Source of the DNA: Cyclina sinensis
Taxonomy: Eukaryota; Mollusca; Bivalvia; Venerida; Veneridae
Direction of reading: 5' to 3'
NCBI GenBank assembly: GCA_012932295.1
Contig: JAAONU010000019.1
Coordinates: 29,985,913-30,049,912, forward strand
Length of the DNA: 64,000 nt
In this document: positions 26,201 through 38,185 of the stretch, piece by piece
Layout of the letters: each line of letters begins with the position of its first letter
Position numbering within the stretch: position 1 is the stretch's first letter
Made by a program: the position numbers and the translations under genes
Notes under the pieces: model-generated
Told to the model about the DNA's origin: nothing
The model's input: only the letters and a program-made list of their open reading frames with translations
Databases searched by the model: none

Positions 26201-29200
26201 GTTATCTAAAATGTAAGTCTCACAGTCCACAAAACCCGATGCCATTTGGTAGCCAAGTTATTGGTCTGAATTGTTCTGACATACATGTGACCTTGACCTT
26301 TGACCCCAAAATCAATAGGGGTCATCTACTGGCCAAGACAAATGCAGATATGAAGTTTGAGGGTCAACGGCGCATGGGTTGTCAAGTTATTGATTGGAAA
26401 CTGTTTTTTACCTACAAGGTCAATGTGAGCTTGACCTTTGACCTAATGACCTCAAAATCAATAGGAGTCATCTACTGGTGATGATCAACCAGCATACCAA
26501 GTTTGGTGAACCTAGGTCAAAGCGTTCTCTAGTTATTGATCGGAAACCGTTTTAAGGATGAAAGTCTCTGTGATCTTGACCTTTCACCTAATGACCTCAA
26601 AGTCAATAGGGATCATCTACTAGTGATGACCAACCAGCATTACAAGTTTGGTGAACCTAATTCAAAGAGTTCTCTAGTTATTGATCGGAAACCGTTTTTA
26701 GGATGAAGGTCCCTGTGAGCTTGACCTTTGACCTAATGACCTCAAAATCAATAGGGGTCATCTACTGGTGATGACCAATCATCCTACCAAGTTTGAAGTT
26801 TCTAGGCCTAAGCGTTCTTTAGTTATTGGTCGGAAACGGTTTCTACCTACAAGGTCAATGTGACCTTGACCTTTGACCCCTTGACCTCAAAATCAATAGG
26901 GGTCATCGACTGGTGATGGACAATCATCCTATCAAGTTTGAAGTTCCTAGGCCTAAGCATTCTTTAGTTATTGGTCGGAAACCATTTGGTCTACAGACCG
27001 ACGGACCGACCGACAGACAATTGCAAAGCAATATACCCCCTCTTCTTTGAAGTGGGGGCATAATAAGTTGAAAATAAGAGACTTTACTATTGAAGGTAAA
27101 TGCTGACCTGTAGACAAATGAATCACAACATTATACAACATGTAGTTCAACTGCAGAAACATACACCAAGGTTTTACATCTGTCAAGGTCATAAAATGCA
27201 CAGTGTTTACAGTACTCTAGTAAGACTTTTGACATTCTATGTACTGCAGAATAATCTTCTTTTCCAGGGAACAGACACATTCAGATTTCAGTGTACATTC
27301 TGAGAACTGAATTATCTAGAACAGCAAAGAAATTCTGATGGAAATATTACAGGTTGAAAACAAAAGTTGAGGCATAAAAATTAATAGACAAAATAATCTA
27401 AAACCTGTTGCGGTGACTGTGGAAGACTATAGAATTTTCCTGGCTGGCCACTTGGTACAATGAACTCTTTTGCTCCCTGTTATAAAACAAAAAAAGAAAG
27501 AGAGGTCAGTATTGTAATTCAACTATCAGATAAGTCAATTTTCGTTATGGCAGAGTTGTGGCCCTCTGACCTACTCTTCTTACAAATCAATAGAACTTAA
27601 CACAAAGTTTTAAGTTCTTTGACAAGTAGTCACTGAAAATTTTTTATGAGTTTCAAATTTTACAGTTCAAAATTGTGATGTGTGCTTAATATCAACTTAG
27701 TGTTTCCAATTACCAAGCCATTAGCATGACAAGTTCTTCTTCCACAGGACAACTGGTTACTTCATACACTTCAAATGGTCAATGCCATCTTAACAACCAA
27801 GCTTTTCCTTTACAAAGAAGGCACTTATTTTTTCAATTATGACTTATTTCATTTTTTAATTTTTTTTTTCTATTAAAGATACCAACTTTTAATTCACCTG
27901 TTTCAAACATTTATTCTATTAAATCTACAACATTAAACAACAATCAAGACTTACTCCAGGTGTTCTCCTAAACAGTGTGGGTGTTTCAACATCTACAAAC
28001 TCTGGAAAGAATTAAGACATTGTCATATCATACACCTGTGTAGATCAGATGAAAAGAAAATGTTAAAACAGATCTGCTACAGATAAAAATCTGTTAAAGT
28101 TTTTTTTTTTCCAAGGAAAAAGACATTCCATAACAGTGTCCATACAAAATAATACAAAGAAAAAAATAATTTAGCCTTCAAAAAAATCTGAAAATAAGAT
28201 ATATATCATGATTCACATACCATGCTTGTTAGCAAGGAACTCTCGGATTTTCATGATCATTTTGGATCGCAGTCTAAGGTTTCGTTGCATCTGTTTGGTT
28301 CGTATATCCATGTATCTATACTCCATTCTTAGATTCTCACTAACCTGAAACAAAAACAAGAGAGCCATGAAAGCCCTGGATCACTCACCTAAGTACTTTT
28401 ACTGTGGATTTGCTGTAAAGCAAATGTCAGAAGCAGTATAATATTTTCTAATTGAAGATTTGTAGGAGCCTTCACACCAAATATCTAAAATATCAGTCAA
28501 TAAATAAAGGTTCTCTTACAGAAAGTAGAAAAATGTATTATTAGTCACGGTAACCTTGAGCTTACCCCAGTGACCTCAAACCCCACCTAAGCGTTGAGGT
28601 CAATGAAAGAAACCTGAATACAACAAATCAAAGATATTGGTCTATCAAAGAAGGCTCTATGAGGTAAAGTAGATAAATCTATTTATAGCCTCTTAGTCCT
28701 TAACCCCAATTTAATGGAAGAGGTTCATGCAAGGTGTCTATATTCCAAATATTTAAAATATCAATCAATATAAAAAAAGGCTCTATGACAAAAAGTAGGA
28801 AAATCTATTTTTAGCATTAGTGACCTTGACCCAGTGACCTCAAGCTCCACCTATGGGTAGGAGTCCTTGCAAGTTACCTGCATACTAAATATCTCAGATA
28901 TTGATCAATAAATGAAGATTCAACTGGGGTAAGTAAAAAAAAAATCTATTTTTTGCCTCAGTGATTTTGACCTTGACCCAAAAGAATGGCAGAGATTCAT
29001 GCAAGGTGTATATGTACCAAATATCTAAGATATCTGTCAATAAATTAACTTTGATTAAGGCTTTATGATGAAAATTCTATTTTTAGCCTTGGTGACCCAG
29101 AGGCAGGGCCAAGTTTTGAACAAACTTGGTAGAGGTCTGCTATGACATATCACACATCAAGTCTTTACAAAAATCAAGTGACCCCTGTGGTGGGGTCAGT

Positions 29201-32200
29201 TTTGACCACAAAAGCATCTTTTAAACAATCTTGGTAGATGACTTCTAGCTGCTCCATGCAAAATATCTAAGCACTAGGCCTTCTGGTTTCATAGATTTTC
29301 AATGTTTTCCCTATACAAGCCCTTACTAAACCAAGTGACCCCTGGGGAGGAGCCAGGAGAATTATTTTAACAATCTTTGTAGAGGAGCTCTAGGTGAACC
29401 TGTATGCCAAATAACAAATCCCAAAGCATAGTAGTTTCAGAAAAGATTTTTGAAGTTTTCCTTATGCCTCTATATAAACAAGTGACCCCCAGCACAGGGT
29501 CAATTTTGAGCTCACAGTTATAATTGGAACAATCTTGGTAGACGTCCACTAGACAAAGCTTTGAGCAAAATTTTAAAACTTTGAGCCTTGTGGTTTCAGA
29601 CAAGAAGATTCCTAAAGTTTTTCCAATACAGTTCTAAGTAAAACATGTGACCCTTAGGGTGTGGCCAATTTTGATCCCAGGGACATAATCTGAACAACTT
29701 TGGTAGAGGATTTCTAGAGGATACACCATACCAAATTATAAAATACCTAAGCTCTAGGTGTTGTGGTTTCAGACAGTAAGATTTTTCTTTTGGTTGCCAT
29801 AGCAGCCAGAGTTCTGCAAGGAACTGAATTCTTTGAACAACTTTGGTAGAGCTTCATGCAAGAAACATCCCTGCCAAGTTTCATTAACTTTGGCAAAGTG
29901 GTTTCAAAGAAGATACTGTTTGAATCAAAATGCTGACGCACGAATGCACCAACTCACACACTAACACAAGACGAAGGACATTATGCGATCACAATAGCTC
30001 ACATGAGCACATTGTACTCAGGTGAGCTAAAAAATCTTCACTCAAAACTTATGTTACTCATAAATAATCCAAAGAAGAATGTGAAACAACAAGTCTGCCT
30101 ACTTCAGTGATCGTCTTTAGCAATGTCAAAATGACAATTATCAGAACCACTAGGGTTAGAACATTTTAACACACAGCCTTAGCAAGTTTCAGAACTGTCT
30201 TTGTGTAACTTTGGATGTTGAGCATACCCCATCTTAAGGCACAAGAGAACCTTGGGTCAAATTTAGCAAGTCTCAAAGTGCCAGAGTAAACCTTCCAATA
30301 AAATTTTCTAGCACCTTCCCCCATCACACCCCTATACATTCCTTTTCAAAGTTTCTAATTCCATCACGAGTGCGATTACAAAGGTTATTACTGAACTGTC
30401 AGATAAACTGTTTAAAACATTTAAATAGAAGAACAAAAAGGAACAAGAAACAAATTGATAAGAATTAAGAAATAGTGTTGAACATTATAACCAACCTTCT
30501 GGTAATCTCGAATAGGAATAGGCAGGTCTTCAGTAGCTTTGTTGAGCACATAAATCTTCTCTATATCTACTTCTATATCTCCTGTTTCCATTGCCTTGAA
30601 TACATTAAAATAACTATACACAAATTACCTATTTTAATGTTAAATAGTCTACAAATTTACAAATATTATATACCGCAGAATAAACATGAATTGTTTCTAG
30701 GCCTTCAATTATAAATTTAAAATTAAGCATGTGATAAATTGTGCACTATTCCGATATGACATATGCATATATTATATATATATATATATATATTTTTATA
30801 TATATATATATTTTTAGATACTACATCAAAGACTTCTTCCCTGTGTATATCAGTTAAGTATAAATGAATCATCTGTTAACTGTAAACCTACAAATGATTC
30901 TTTTTTAGTATAAACAGTAACCAAATTATGCTTACTGGATTAGCCTCCCCTTCTGGTCGAGGTATGACCTTTCCACTTACTTCTATGACTGTCTCAAGGG
31001 ACAAAGACTTGACAAGTTCCTGCATGTCAATCTGTAATGTCAGAAGCAGATATTTCATTTTACACTTTTAGTAAAGTAATATAATACTTCTTCATGAAAA
31101 TGCATGTAATTTAAATATTGGGTAACCATTGTCTACTCTTAAAAATCAATTGCCCAATAACCATCTTCTTAAAAGTCATGCCTTAAAACAGCTCTCTCAC
31201 ATTTTTATTAGTAAAAGAAAGGGGTTACACACAAGTGCTCTCTGTATTACTTTGTAAAAGAAACTCACCTCCAAAATTCCCTTTTTTTCTTCTTTGTTCA
31301 GACATTAATTCTGAGGTATTTATTCAAACCTTGAATTCTTTTTGAAGTATAGAAGAGTGAAAAAAAAATGTACAGAAATCAAACTGTTATGTCTGGTTCC
31401 TTTCAGTTTATTCTGCAAATTTTCATTTGAGATTGTTTCTAGGATAAAAGATGAAACAAGAAACTGCTCTGGACAAAAAAATCATTATAAACCCTAACTA
31501 AACTGAGACTTAAAACTGGATAGAGTAGAGTTATGCTTCTTGGGCAATGAGTTTCTCCTTGTCACTAGCTATCTATATTTTACATTTCAGTGATTTCACA
31601 TCAAATTACTTCTTAGTTTTAAAGTAATGCTCCAGTCAAAAATTTATTAAGAAGAGAGATAATTCAAATAAAGGATCAGGCAGTCACGGTTTTTGTGCAC
31701 TGCAATTTAACGTTTTCCCATGTACCTTCTTAAATTTCAAGGCAATCCCTTTCATAGTGTTCAAGTTATGCTCTGGACAAAAAATCATTATTGAAATTAA
31801 ACAAGGGGAACTTACTCAAAACCTGGATAAGGAAGAGTTTTTATTTTTTGGCACAACATTTCTCCTTGTTGTCAGCTATCTATTATTCAGTTTCACATCA
31901 ATTCACTTCACACATATAAAGTTATGCTCTGGTCAAAATAAAATTAAAAGGGTAATAATTCAAAATCTGGACCATTTAGAGTTATAGTTCTTATGCAATA
32001 CACTTTTAATTCTTCATCTGATTTTGTTTTAAGTTTCAAGTCAATCCCTTTCATAGTCTTCAAGTCATGATTCAGACAAAACATCATTATAAAATGAGAA
32101 AAGGGGATATTACTCAAAAACAGGAAAAGGTAGAATTATACTTCTTGGGCAATGCACTTCTCCTTGTCATCACCCATTACATCACCCTCACATATCACTT

Positions 32201-35200
32201 CATAATTTATAAAGTTATGTTCTGGACAAAAATAATAAGGGAGATAATTAAAAATGTGACAAGGTAGAGTTATAAGTCTTGAAAAATGCACCTCTACTTC
32301 TTACAATCTATCTTAAGTTTCAAGACAATCTCTTTTACAGTGTTCAAGTTATGCTCCAGACAAAAATTAACTATAAAAATTAAAGAAGGAGAGATTATTG
32401 AAAAACTGGATAAGGCAGAGTCATGTTTATTTGTCAGTACAGTTCCCCTTGTTGCCATCTATCTATGTGTTTAAGTTCCACATCAATTCCTTCACAGTTT
32501 TTAAGTAATGCTTGGGACAAAAAAAATTAAGAGGGGAGATAATTCAAAAACTGGACCAGGTAGAGTTATGGTTCTTGTTCAGTGCACTATAACTTCTTAC
32601 TGTCTATCTTCATCTTAAGTTTCAAGACAATTCCTTTCATTGTGTTCAAGTTATGCTCCAGACAAAAATTCATTACAGAAATTAAAAAAGGGGAGATTAC
32701 TCTAAATCTGGATAAGGTAGAAATATGCTTCTTTGGCATTCACTTTTCCTTCTAGTCAGCTATCTTTAAGTTTCACATCAATTTACCCAATAGTTTTTAA
32801 GTTATTCTCTGGTCGAAAATCTTTTAAGAGGGGAGATAATTCAAAAGTGGACCAGAGTTGTGGTTCTTGTGCACTGCACTTCTGCTTCTTAAAGTTTCAA
32901 GACAATCCCTTTAAATTTGTGTTCAAGTTATGCTCTAAACAAAAATACATTATAAAAACAAAACAAGAAAAGATTTCTCAAAATGTGGATAAGGTAGAGT
33001 TATGCTTCCTGGGCACTGCACTTCTTGTCACTAGCAAGCTTTTTATAAGTTTCACATCAATTCTCTTCACAGTTTATAAGTTATGCTCTGGTCAAAAGAA
33101 TTTAAGAGAGGAGATGATTAAAAAATGGGAGCAGAAAGAGTCATATTTCTTCTTCACTGCACTTCTATTTCTTACCATCTAGTTTTATCTTAAGTTTCAA
33201 GACAATCCCTTCTGTGTTAAAATTATGCTCTGGATAAATTCATTACAGAAATTAAAGAAGGGGAGATTACTCAAAAACTGGAAAAGGCTGAGTTATGTTT
33301 CTTGGGCACTGGTCGCCAGCTATCTTTATTTTAAGTTTCACATCAATTCAATTCATCGTTTCAAAGAGTTATGCTCATGACAAAAATTTTCAAGAGGGGA
33401 GATAATTCAAAAATGGGACCAGGTAGAGTTATGGTTCTTAGGCACTGCACTTCTCATTGCAAGAAAGCTGCACAGCCATCTGAAAGTCAGTCAGACTATT
33501 AGAAACAGAGATATGGTCCAGACAAGGTCTGGATGCCACCGGCCCGCCAGGGGTTTCCCATAATACGCCCCTCCTTCGAGGGGCATATAAAACCCTGAAG
33601 CAGGATATTATTATGAAGGCTTCTAATGATGCATTAAAATGAAGAGATGCTTCTGGTCTGTTTGCTTGCTATAAATAATTATATCATTATCATATATTTC
33701 ATCGTAAGTATTTTGTTACGAAAACTGATGACACCTTGTCATGCCTTTTCAAACTACAATACTCCCCTTTTCCTTTGGAATTAGAAGCTGTGTAATTCCT
33801 GACCAGTCTCTCAGCACAACAAATTGTCCTCCTCTGCTATACTGTATCCAACCACTAAGTCTCACTGTCTCTCCAACATTGTTCAATCTCAAGGAACCAC
33901 ATGTGTGGGTCCTTTCTGTGAAACTCACTGCATCTAGAAGATGAAACTGTTTCTTGTGTATTGTATACTTTTTCACTGATTTTCACCAGCCTTCTGGCAG
34001 GTCACTAATTAAATTAACCAATAAAGACAGATTATGGATAGTTTTGATTCAAGCAAAATCTAATAGCTATTGAATTTATTTGGACTTATACTGGACGGCC
34101 TTTAATTTCAAACATGATATAGATAGAGCAAAAGGGATCAGATATAGGCCATATAATTATCCTTTCCCATTCACAAGTCAGAAATCTGGACATGACAATT
34201 TAATAACATATGTAGTCAAAAAAATTAATTAGATCACTCTGACTGGCAGTAAATTCATTCCAAATGAGAATAAGAAATACTGTAAATAACATAGCGTTAA
34301 GTTACATAAAGGGAATGCCTCAACTCATAATCACACTGGTTTTTCAAGAGTGGGTGTGTAAGCTTCCACCATCAGACAAGGTTTGCCAAAGACAAAATAA
34401 TTTCTTTAAATTTATTCTTTAATATATTTCTTTTAATGTATTGGAAACATTTTCACATCTTTGAAACACAAATGATTTCTTCCTTGCTCAATGTAGGTTA
34501 CTAGGTAAATTTTACTAAGTAAATGTAATTATCATTGTAAACCAGTAATAGGGTGTACAAATAATAGTATGTCATTCTAAGTTATCTGTTTCCTTATGAT
34601 TTAATCCAGTTAGGTTACTGGTAGTCTCAATAATGCAACTTCAGGCAGGATGCTGGTATTGACCATTCAAAAAATAGCATGATATTCATCTTTTAGAGTA
34701 CAATTATTTGGACTTGATTACAGGTAATTAAAACTTTCACATGCTACATTTAACTTTTGTTGGTACTGAAATATTCATCAGATATGATGTGTATTTCTTT
34801 TATTTACTTTATTGGTCCTAGCGCTTTAACTGTTAAAAAAAAAAAAGAGTGTAAATAAAAAAATCTGTTAACACTGTATTGTTTCAACAACGCCTGTAAC
34901 CACACCTTTTACTATTGGTAACACTCACATGAAGAAATTCAGTAGAACAGCTTTTGATTAAACGTATTATAATGTTAATTTTGCTTTTCACCACCAGGAA
35001 CAAAGCCTTTTTTTATATTATATATAGCCTGATATCGATGTATCACAAGAATTCAATACTGTAAGTTTAACATTATGTAATTTGTATCTTATCTAAGACC
35101 AATGATTGGAATAAGCAATTCTGTTCTATTTCGAATAAGCCAGACACTGATCTCCGCCAAAAAAAATTGTCTTAACTATTTTAAAACAATTTGAAGAGTC

Positions 35201-35418
35201 GCAAAAAATACAGTTTCGGGTTGACATGTTCATGCTGCTGAAACGTTCAGATTAAATTTCTAAGCCTCAGGGGGTTTTACAGTTCTGATTTTTTTATTTT
35301 AATTTGGTTTACCTGATAACCAGCGAATCTGAAACTTCTGTCTGCATCTCCTTAAGCTAAACAATAAGTTTTCTGTTTTACATCTGCTGAAAATCAGCTT
35401 CAGAGAATTAAATGACAT
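11296..35418 (-). CDS. DARS2: Mitochondrial aspartyl-tRNA synthetase, complete, 18 exons
   Basis: Class IIb synthetase that charges mitochondrial tRNA-Asp. Coding exons in order: 35418-35313, 33933-33758, 31031-30936, 30594-30496, 28344-28221, 28001-27955, 27476-27405, 25597-25493, 25053-24874, 24196-24089, 23723-23655, 22225-22070, 21580-21526, 20631-20551, 20117-20038, 13840-13730, 12682-12607, 11462-11296; 1908 nt, 635 aa, close to the human length (about 645). All introns are GT-AG and phases close. Residues 1-35 are Arg/Lys-rich with little acid, a targeting presequence. The OB-fold anticodon domain has GWIQYSRGG and FVVLRD. The catalytic core has [25 protein letters not shown], motif 2 Arg261-Asp-Glu263, [20 protein letters not shown] and motif 3 GLDR (Arg584). 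The middle (about 336-440) is the divergent bacterial-type insertion. Several introns are filled with tandem-core repeats. Confidence 0.97.
11690..12483. repeat. Tandem-core repeat (family H) in DARS2 intron 17
   Basis: About four to five units of about 150 bp share TTTGGTAGAGGTCCA, CTTTAGGCCTTGTGGTTTCA and GTGACATCTGGGG phrases. A GTTGCCATGGCAACCAG block and the terminal phrase AGGTGAGCTAAAAA follow. The same ending closes the elements at 14904-15841 and 28360-30031. Confidence 0.75.
13199..13770 (-). repeat. 41-bp minisatellite seeded from DARS2 exon 16 and its splice donor
   Basis: The last 41 bases of exon 16 (13730-13770) plus the donor GTAATT are repeated into intron 16 as about 13 units, mostly 39-42 bp, with starts near 13689, 13650, 13609, 13568, 13528, 13487, 13445, 13399, 13358, 13292, 13240 and 13199. 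Plus-strand consensus phrases are CTTGAGTACATCATCTATGA and CATATTTCTGATCACAATTAC. Most units keep a donor-like junction. The exonic copy encodes the conserved helix ending DDVLK, so the exon is the source. Confidence 0.9.
14904..15839 (+). mobile_element. Family H element with Helitron-like 3' end
   Basis: Starts near AGAGAGCCATCATGGCCCT and has a diverged tandem core with a GTTGCCATGGCAACCAG block. It ends with a hairpin TGAGCAC-TTT-GTGCTCA (15813-15829), six bases, then CTAA (15836-15839) followed by A-rich sequence. A short hairpin a few bases before a CTRR end is the Helitron/Helentron 3' signature. It lies in DARS2 intron 15. No Rep/helicase coding sequence; non-autonomous. Confidence 0.6.
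16763..18961. mobile_element. hAT-type non-autonomous transposon (about 2.2 kb) with 8-bp TSD
   Basis: Left end ATAGGGATTGGAACGA; right end complement AGGGATGAGAACGATGGG. Flanking ACTAATTA occurs at 16755-16762 and 18962-18969, an 8-bp duplication typical of hAT. Subterminal regions carry TTGAATATTCG-type repeats in inverted positions (about 16795-16840 and 18900-18937). Most of the interior is the nested array at 17220-18672. No transposase frame seen. Confidence 0.8.
17220..18672. mobile_element. Nested tandem-core element (family A, about 145-bp units)
   Basis: Begins AGAGCTATCACTAAATGTGA then TTAATACCCCC. About nine units follow with GGGCAATAACTCTGCAAATAG, TGCTTGACCATTGTATGAAG and TTTTCAAGTTATGCTC. 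It ends with CCGACCGACAGACCAACC and a hairpin-like TACCCCC...GGGGGTATAAT. Short relatives with the same two ends occur at 41848-42215 and about 50034-50320. It sits inside the hAT element. Confidence 0.75.
21745..21769. repeat. (CA)n microsatellite
   Basis: Near-perfect AC/CA repeat of about 25 bp in DARS2 intron 13, preceded by a GCGCGCGTGACAC stretch. Confidence 0.85.
26120..27063 (+). mobile_element. Family G element: five tandem units rich in AGGTCA half-sites
   Basis: Starts ATGTATGCCCCCTATCGGCA and ends CTTCTTTGAAGTGGGGGCAT. It contains about five units of about 140 bp with GACCTTGACCTTTGACC, CTCAAAATCAATAGGGGTCA, CAAGTTTG and TTATTGATCGGAAACCG. Its end carries GACGGACCGACCGACAG and a hairpin with GGGGGCATAAT. 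It lies in DARS2 intron 7. The same family recurs at 35940-36795 and 57940-59382. Confidence 0.8.
28358..30031 (+). mobile_element. Family H element, long tandem core, in DARS2 intron 4
   Basis: Starts AAGAGAGCCATGAAAGCCCT. It contains two unit types (one with CAAATATCTAARATATC and GACCTTGACC, another with TTGGTAGAGG, CTAGGCCTTGTGGTTTCA and GTGACCCC) and ends TGAGCACATTGTACTCAGG then TGAGCTAA (CTAA at 30027-30030). The same terminal architecture as 14904-15839. Confidence 0.7.
30766..30815. repeat. (TA)n low-complexity tract
   Basis: TA-repeat tracts interrupted by T-runs in DARS2 intron 3. Confidence 0.85.
31440..33590 (+). mobile_element. Long tandem-core element in DARS2 intron 2
   Basis: About a dozen diverged units share AAGTTATGCTCTGGACAAAA, GGGGAGATAATTCAAAAxTG, GGTAGAGTTATG and TTCTTGGGCACTGCACTTCT. 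The 3' end has AGACAAGGTCTGGATGCCAC and CGCCCCTCCTTCGAGGGGCA followed by TATAAA. The hairpin end TCGAGGGGCAT parallels the GGGGGCATA ends of families G and T. Confidence 0.75.
34625..34720. repeat. Dispersed repeat D1, copy 2
   Basis: Same sequence as 4924-5033 in the same orientation (ACTTCAGGCAGGATGCTG, CATGATATTCATC, AGTACAATTATTTGGACT). It lies in DARS2 intron 1. Confidence 0.6.
35313..35418 (-). CDS. DARS2: DARS2 coding exon 1 (mitochondrial presequence)
   Basis: Small exon supported by phase. It codes 35 residues plus one base, ends at GTAAAC, and joins exon 2 (acceptor CTTCTAG at 33934-33940), whose first two bases complete an Asp codon. The peptide has many Arg/Lys, hydrophobic runs (LKLIFSR, LLFSLRR) and one Glu, as expected for matrix import. 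Placement was inferred from splice phase and composition because presequences are not conserved. Confidence 0.85.
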
Positions 35419-35940
35419 ACTGGCAAACCCGGCCGACCCTACTTTCAGTTCATGTGGGCTGACATATTGCTGAGAAGGAGTGGATTGCTATCTTGCTATT
35501 GATTGGATAAAACTGTCAGTTCTAAAACCCGCATCGTACGGGCTGAATGGTCTGGAGTTCCTTCCCCTGACACTACGTTACATTATGTCCGGCAACCAAA
35601 CCATACCAGAGTGACGCAACAATTGCGCGACGGAATGAAATGGATTGAAACCCTGTTATTGATTTGATGAAATTTTTCACTTCTATAATCCGTGTGAAAC
35701 CAGACTTTATAAATCTGAAATATGCAAATCGGCTATAAAAAAAACTTAATATTTCTACACTTTAAAACATGTTATTATACGAAGAGATATTGCATTTGCT
35801 GTTAATATCAATGTTACCTCACCATCAAGACACAAGTCTACTGTTTCCAGTCAATTTTGGGAGAGTTCTTGCACTCATGAGCAAAACGATTCTTAAATCA
35901 ACTCAACTACAGAAGACACACAAAATTAACAAGCGATGTT
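35419..35940 (-). promoter_or_regulatory. Likely DARS2 promoter region
   Basis: Unique sequence just upstream of the DARS2 ATG, locally richer in CpG (for example around 35525-35640) than its surroundings. The call is by position. No TATA box stands out. Confidence 0.4.
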
Positions 35941-36795
35941 TGTGAAACATGTATGCCCCTCTAATGGCAACCAATTAGTCATGCTACATGGGTTTCTAAA
36001 CGTGACCTTGATCTACTGACCTCAAAATCAGTATGGGTCATCTAAAGGTCAACCTCACCACCAAATCTGAAGACTGTAGACCAGTATTAGTGGTGAAGGT
36101 CACTGTGATCTTGATCTTTGACCTACTGTTTATATATAGTCAGTGATAACCAATAATAGTAACTGATTACTATAAGCTTTTTTATTGCAGCACACACATA
36201 CATCCACGCATGTATAGCATACAACTATTTAAGAGAATCAACAAACTTACATGTAAGCATCTGATATCTATGTCAGTATAGAGCATCATGGGAAGATGGC
36301 TTAATGGGCGTTAACCAAATACTGTTATACCTATTGACCTCAAAATCAAAAGGGGACATCTACCATTTATGACCATTTCCAAACTCCCAATTAAATCTGA
36401 TGACTGACTGCCAAAGCATTCTCTAGTTATTGATTGGTCAAGCTTTTTACGTTCTCTAGTTATTGATTGAAGGTGATTGTGACCTTCACCTACTGACGCC
36501 AAAAAATAGGGATTTTCTAATCAGTAAGGGCAACCATCCTATGAAGTTTGAAGGCTGTGGGTCAAATGGTACTTGAGTTATTAAGCGGATATGGCTTAAA
36601 CATTTAAGGTCAGTGACCTTGACCTTTCACCTTCTGACCCCAAAAACAACTGGATCTTCTACTGAGTGAGCACAATCATCCTATATGGTTTGAAGGATGT
36701 GGGCCAAATAGTACTAAAGATACTATTCAGACAAGGTCTGGTCTACGGACAGATGGACATGAAAGCAATGTACTTCTTCGAAGGGGGGCATAATT
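35940..36795 (+). mobile_element. Family G element upstream of DARS2
   Basis: Starts ATGTATGCCCCTCTAATGGC and ends TTCTTCGAAGGGGGGCATAA. Diverged units carry GACCTTGATCTACTGACCTC, CTCTAGTTATTGATTG and GACCTTGACCTTTCACC. It sits about 0.5 kb upstream of the DARS2 start codon. Confidence 0.75.
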
Positions 36796-37479
36796 ATCAG
36801 TAACAGATGTGATGTCTGTAACTTCATGTACAATAGAAAAATTATGTCTTCATTCGAACAAGGAAAACTGCAACATTAATTTCACCAGTGTTAAAAATAT
36901 CATAATTATCAATATATCACAATTTTTGATCGATGAATCAGGAGTCTTTAAGAGCTTATGTACAACACCAGTATAATCAGAATGAGTAACAAGCTTAATT
37001 TAGATGTAACTCAGCTTTTTTTATCATTAAAGGCATGAATAGAATTGGTATGATGACAGTTAACTCATTCCCGCACTTTCCAGACTGGAGCCTGAATAGC
37101 TCTATACCGTTTACCAGAGGTTTTTTTTTTCAGATGTCATTTAGGGAAGAAGTTGACAGATATTAAAGTGAAATCTTTGCCAATAACTCACCATTTAGCA
37201 CTTCGTGCTAAGATACAACAGTTGAGCTGAAAAGAGAGTTGTTTGGCTCATCATTTTGTTTAGCACTCTTCAACAGTATTTCAGCAACAAAGGTTCACAC
37301 ATCCAACTTAATTGAAAGCTCAAGTGATATCCATTTTTATGTCAGAAAATCCTCATAAAAACTTCACTGGAAAGCAAAAACTGAAACATAAATGTGCATC
37401 TGCAAACCACTAATATTTAGGGATAGAAATACATGGTTCATACAGAAACTGAAGCAAACTAGAACTGTGTCCATAGGAT

Positions 37480-38185
37480 GCCCCCACTATGCATAAGTGC
37501 TCATAAACAAGAGCATGTATATCCTGTATGTAAGATTTTTTCTGTACATATACCTAAAATGATCTACAGGTAACCTAATGTACATGTTAAATTAAATTAC
37601 AAATGTAAAATTTATATGTTCAATTATTTATATGGTATATAATGAAAAAATCAACAAAGGGCCATAATTCTGTTAAATATGGTCACAGCAAAAATTCCTT
37701 CCTTTACTACCATCTACACATTAAAGCTGTTCATCCCTGGAAGTTTAGGCAAAATCTGCCATCCGGTTTAAGAGGAGTTGCGTTCACAAAATTTCAATAT
37801 GGTATATAGTGAAAAAATCAACAAAGGGCCATAATTCTGTTAAATTTGGTCGCAGCAAAAATTCCTTCCTTTACTTCCATCTACACATTAAGGTTGTTCA
37901 TCCCTGGAAGTTTAAGCAAAATCTGCCATCCGGTTTAAGAGGAGTTGCGTTCACAAAATTTCTAGTGAAAAAATCAACAAAGGGCCTTAATTCTGTTAAA
38001 TTTGGTCGCAGTGAAAATTCCTTCCTTTACTACCATCTACACATTAAGGTTGTTCATCCCTGGAAGATTAAGCAAAATCTGCCATCCGGTTTAAGAGGAG
38101 TTGCGTTCACAAGATTTCGGGACGTACGGACAGACGTACGGACAAGTGCAACGCTATATGCACCCCACTTTGTGGGGGCATAAAA
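37480..38185 (+). mobile_element. Family T element: three about 160-bp units
   Basis: Begins GGATGCCCCCACTATGCATA. It contains three highly similar units (from about 37643, 37809 and 37967) with ATCAACAAAGGGCCATAATT, CCTTCCTTTACTACCATCTA and GGTTTAAGAGGAGTTGCG. It ends ACGTACGGACAGACGTACGG then CCCCACTTTGTGGGGGCATA. Units are far less diverged than in other arrays, suggesting recent amplification. The 124-aa open frame here is a by-product. Confidence 0.8.

Noticed and set aside
30766..30815. TATA-box cluster
   Set aside because: Simple TA microsatellite deep in a DARS2 intron.
33749..33757. DARS2 exon 2 donor at GGGA|GTATTG instead of ATT|GTAGTT
   Set aside because: It would leave phase 1 while exon 3 starts in phase 0; only the ATT|GTAGTT donor keeps the frame.
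37809..38183. 124-codon open frame with repeated peptide (FGRSKNSFLY)
   Set aside because: It is the translation of three tandem family T units; the period keeps one frame open by chance.
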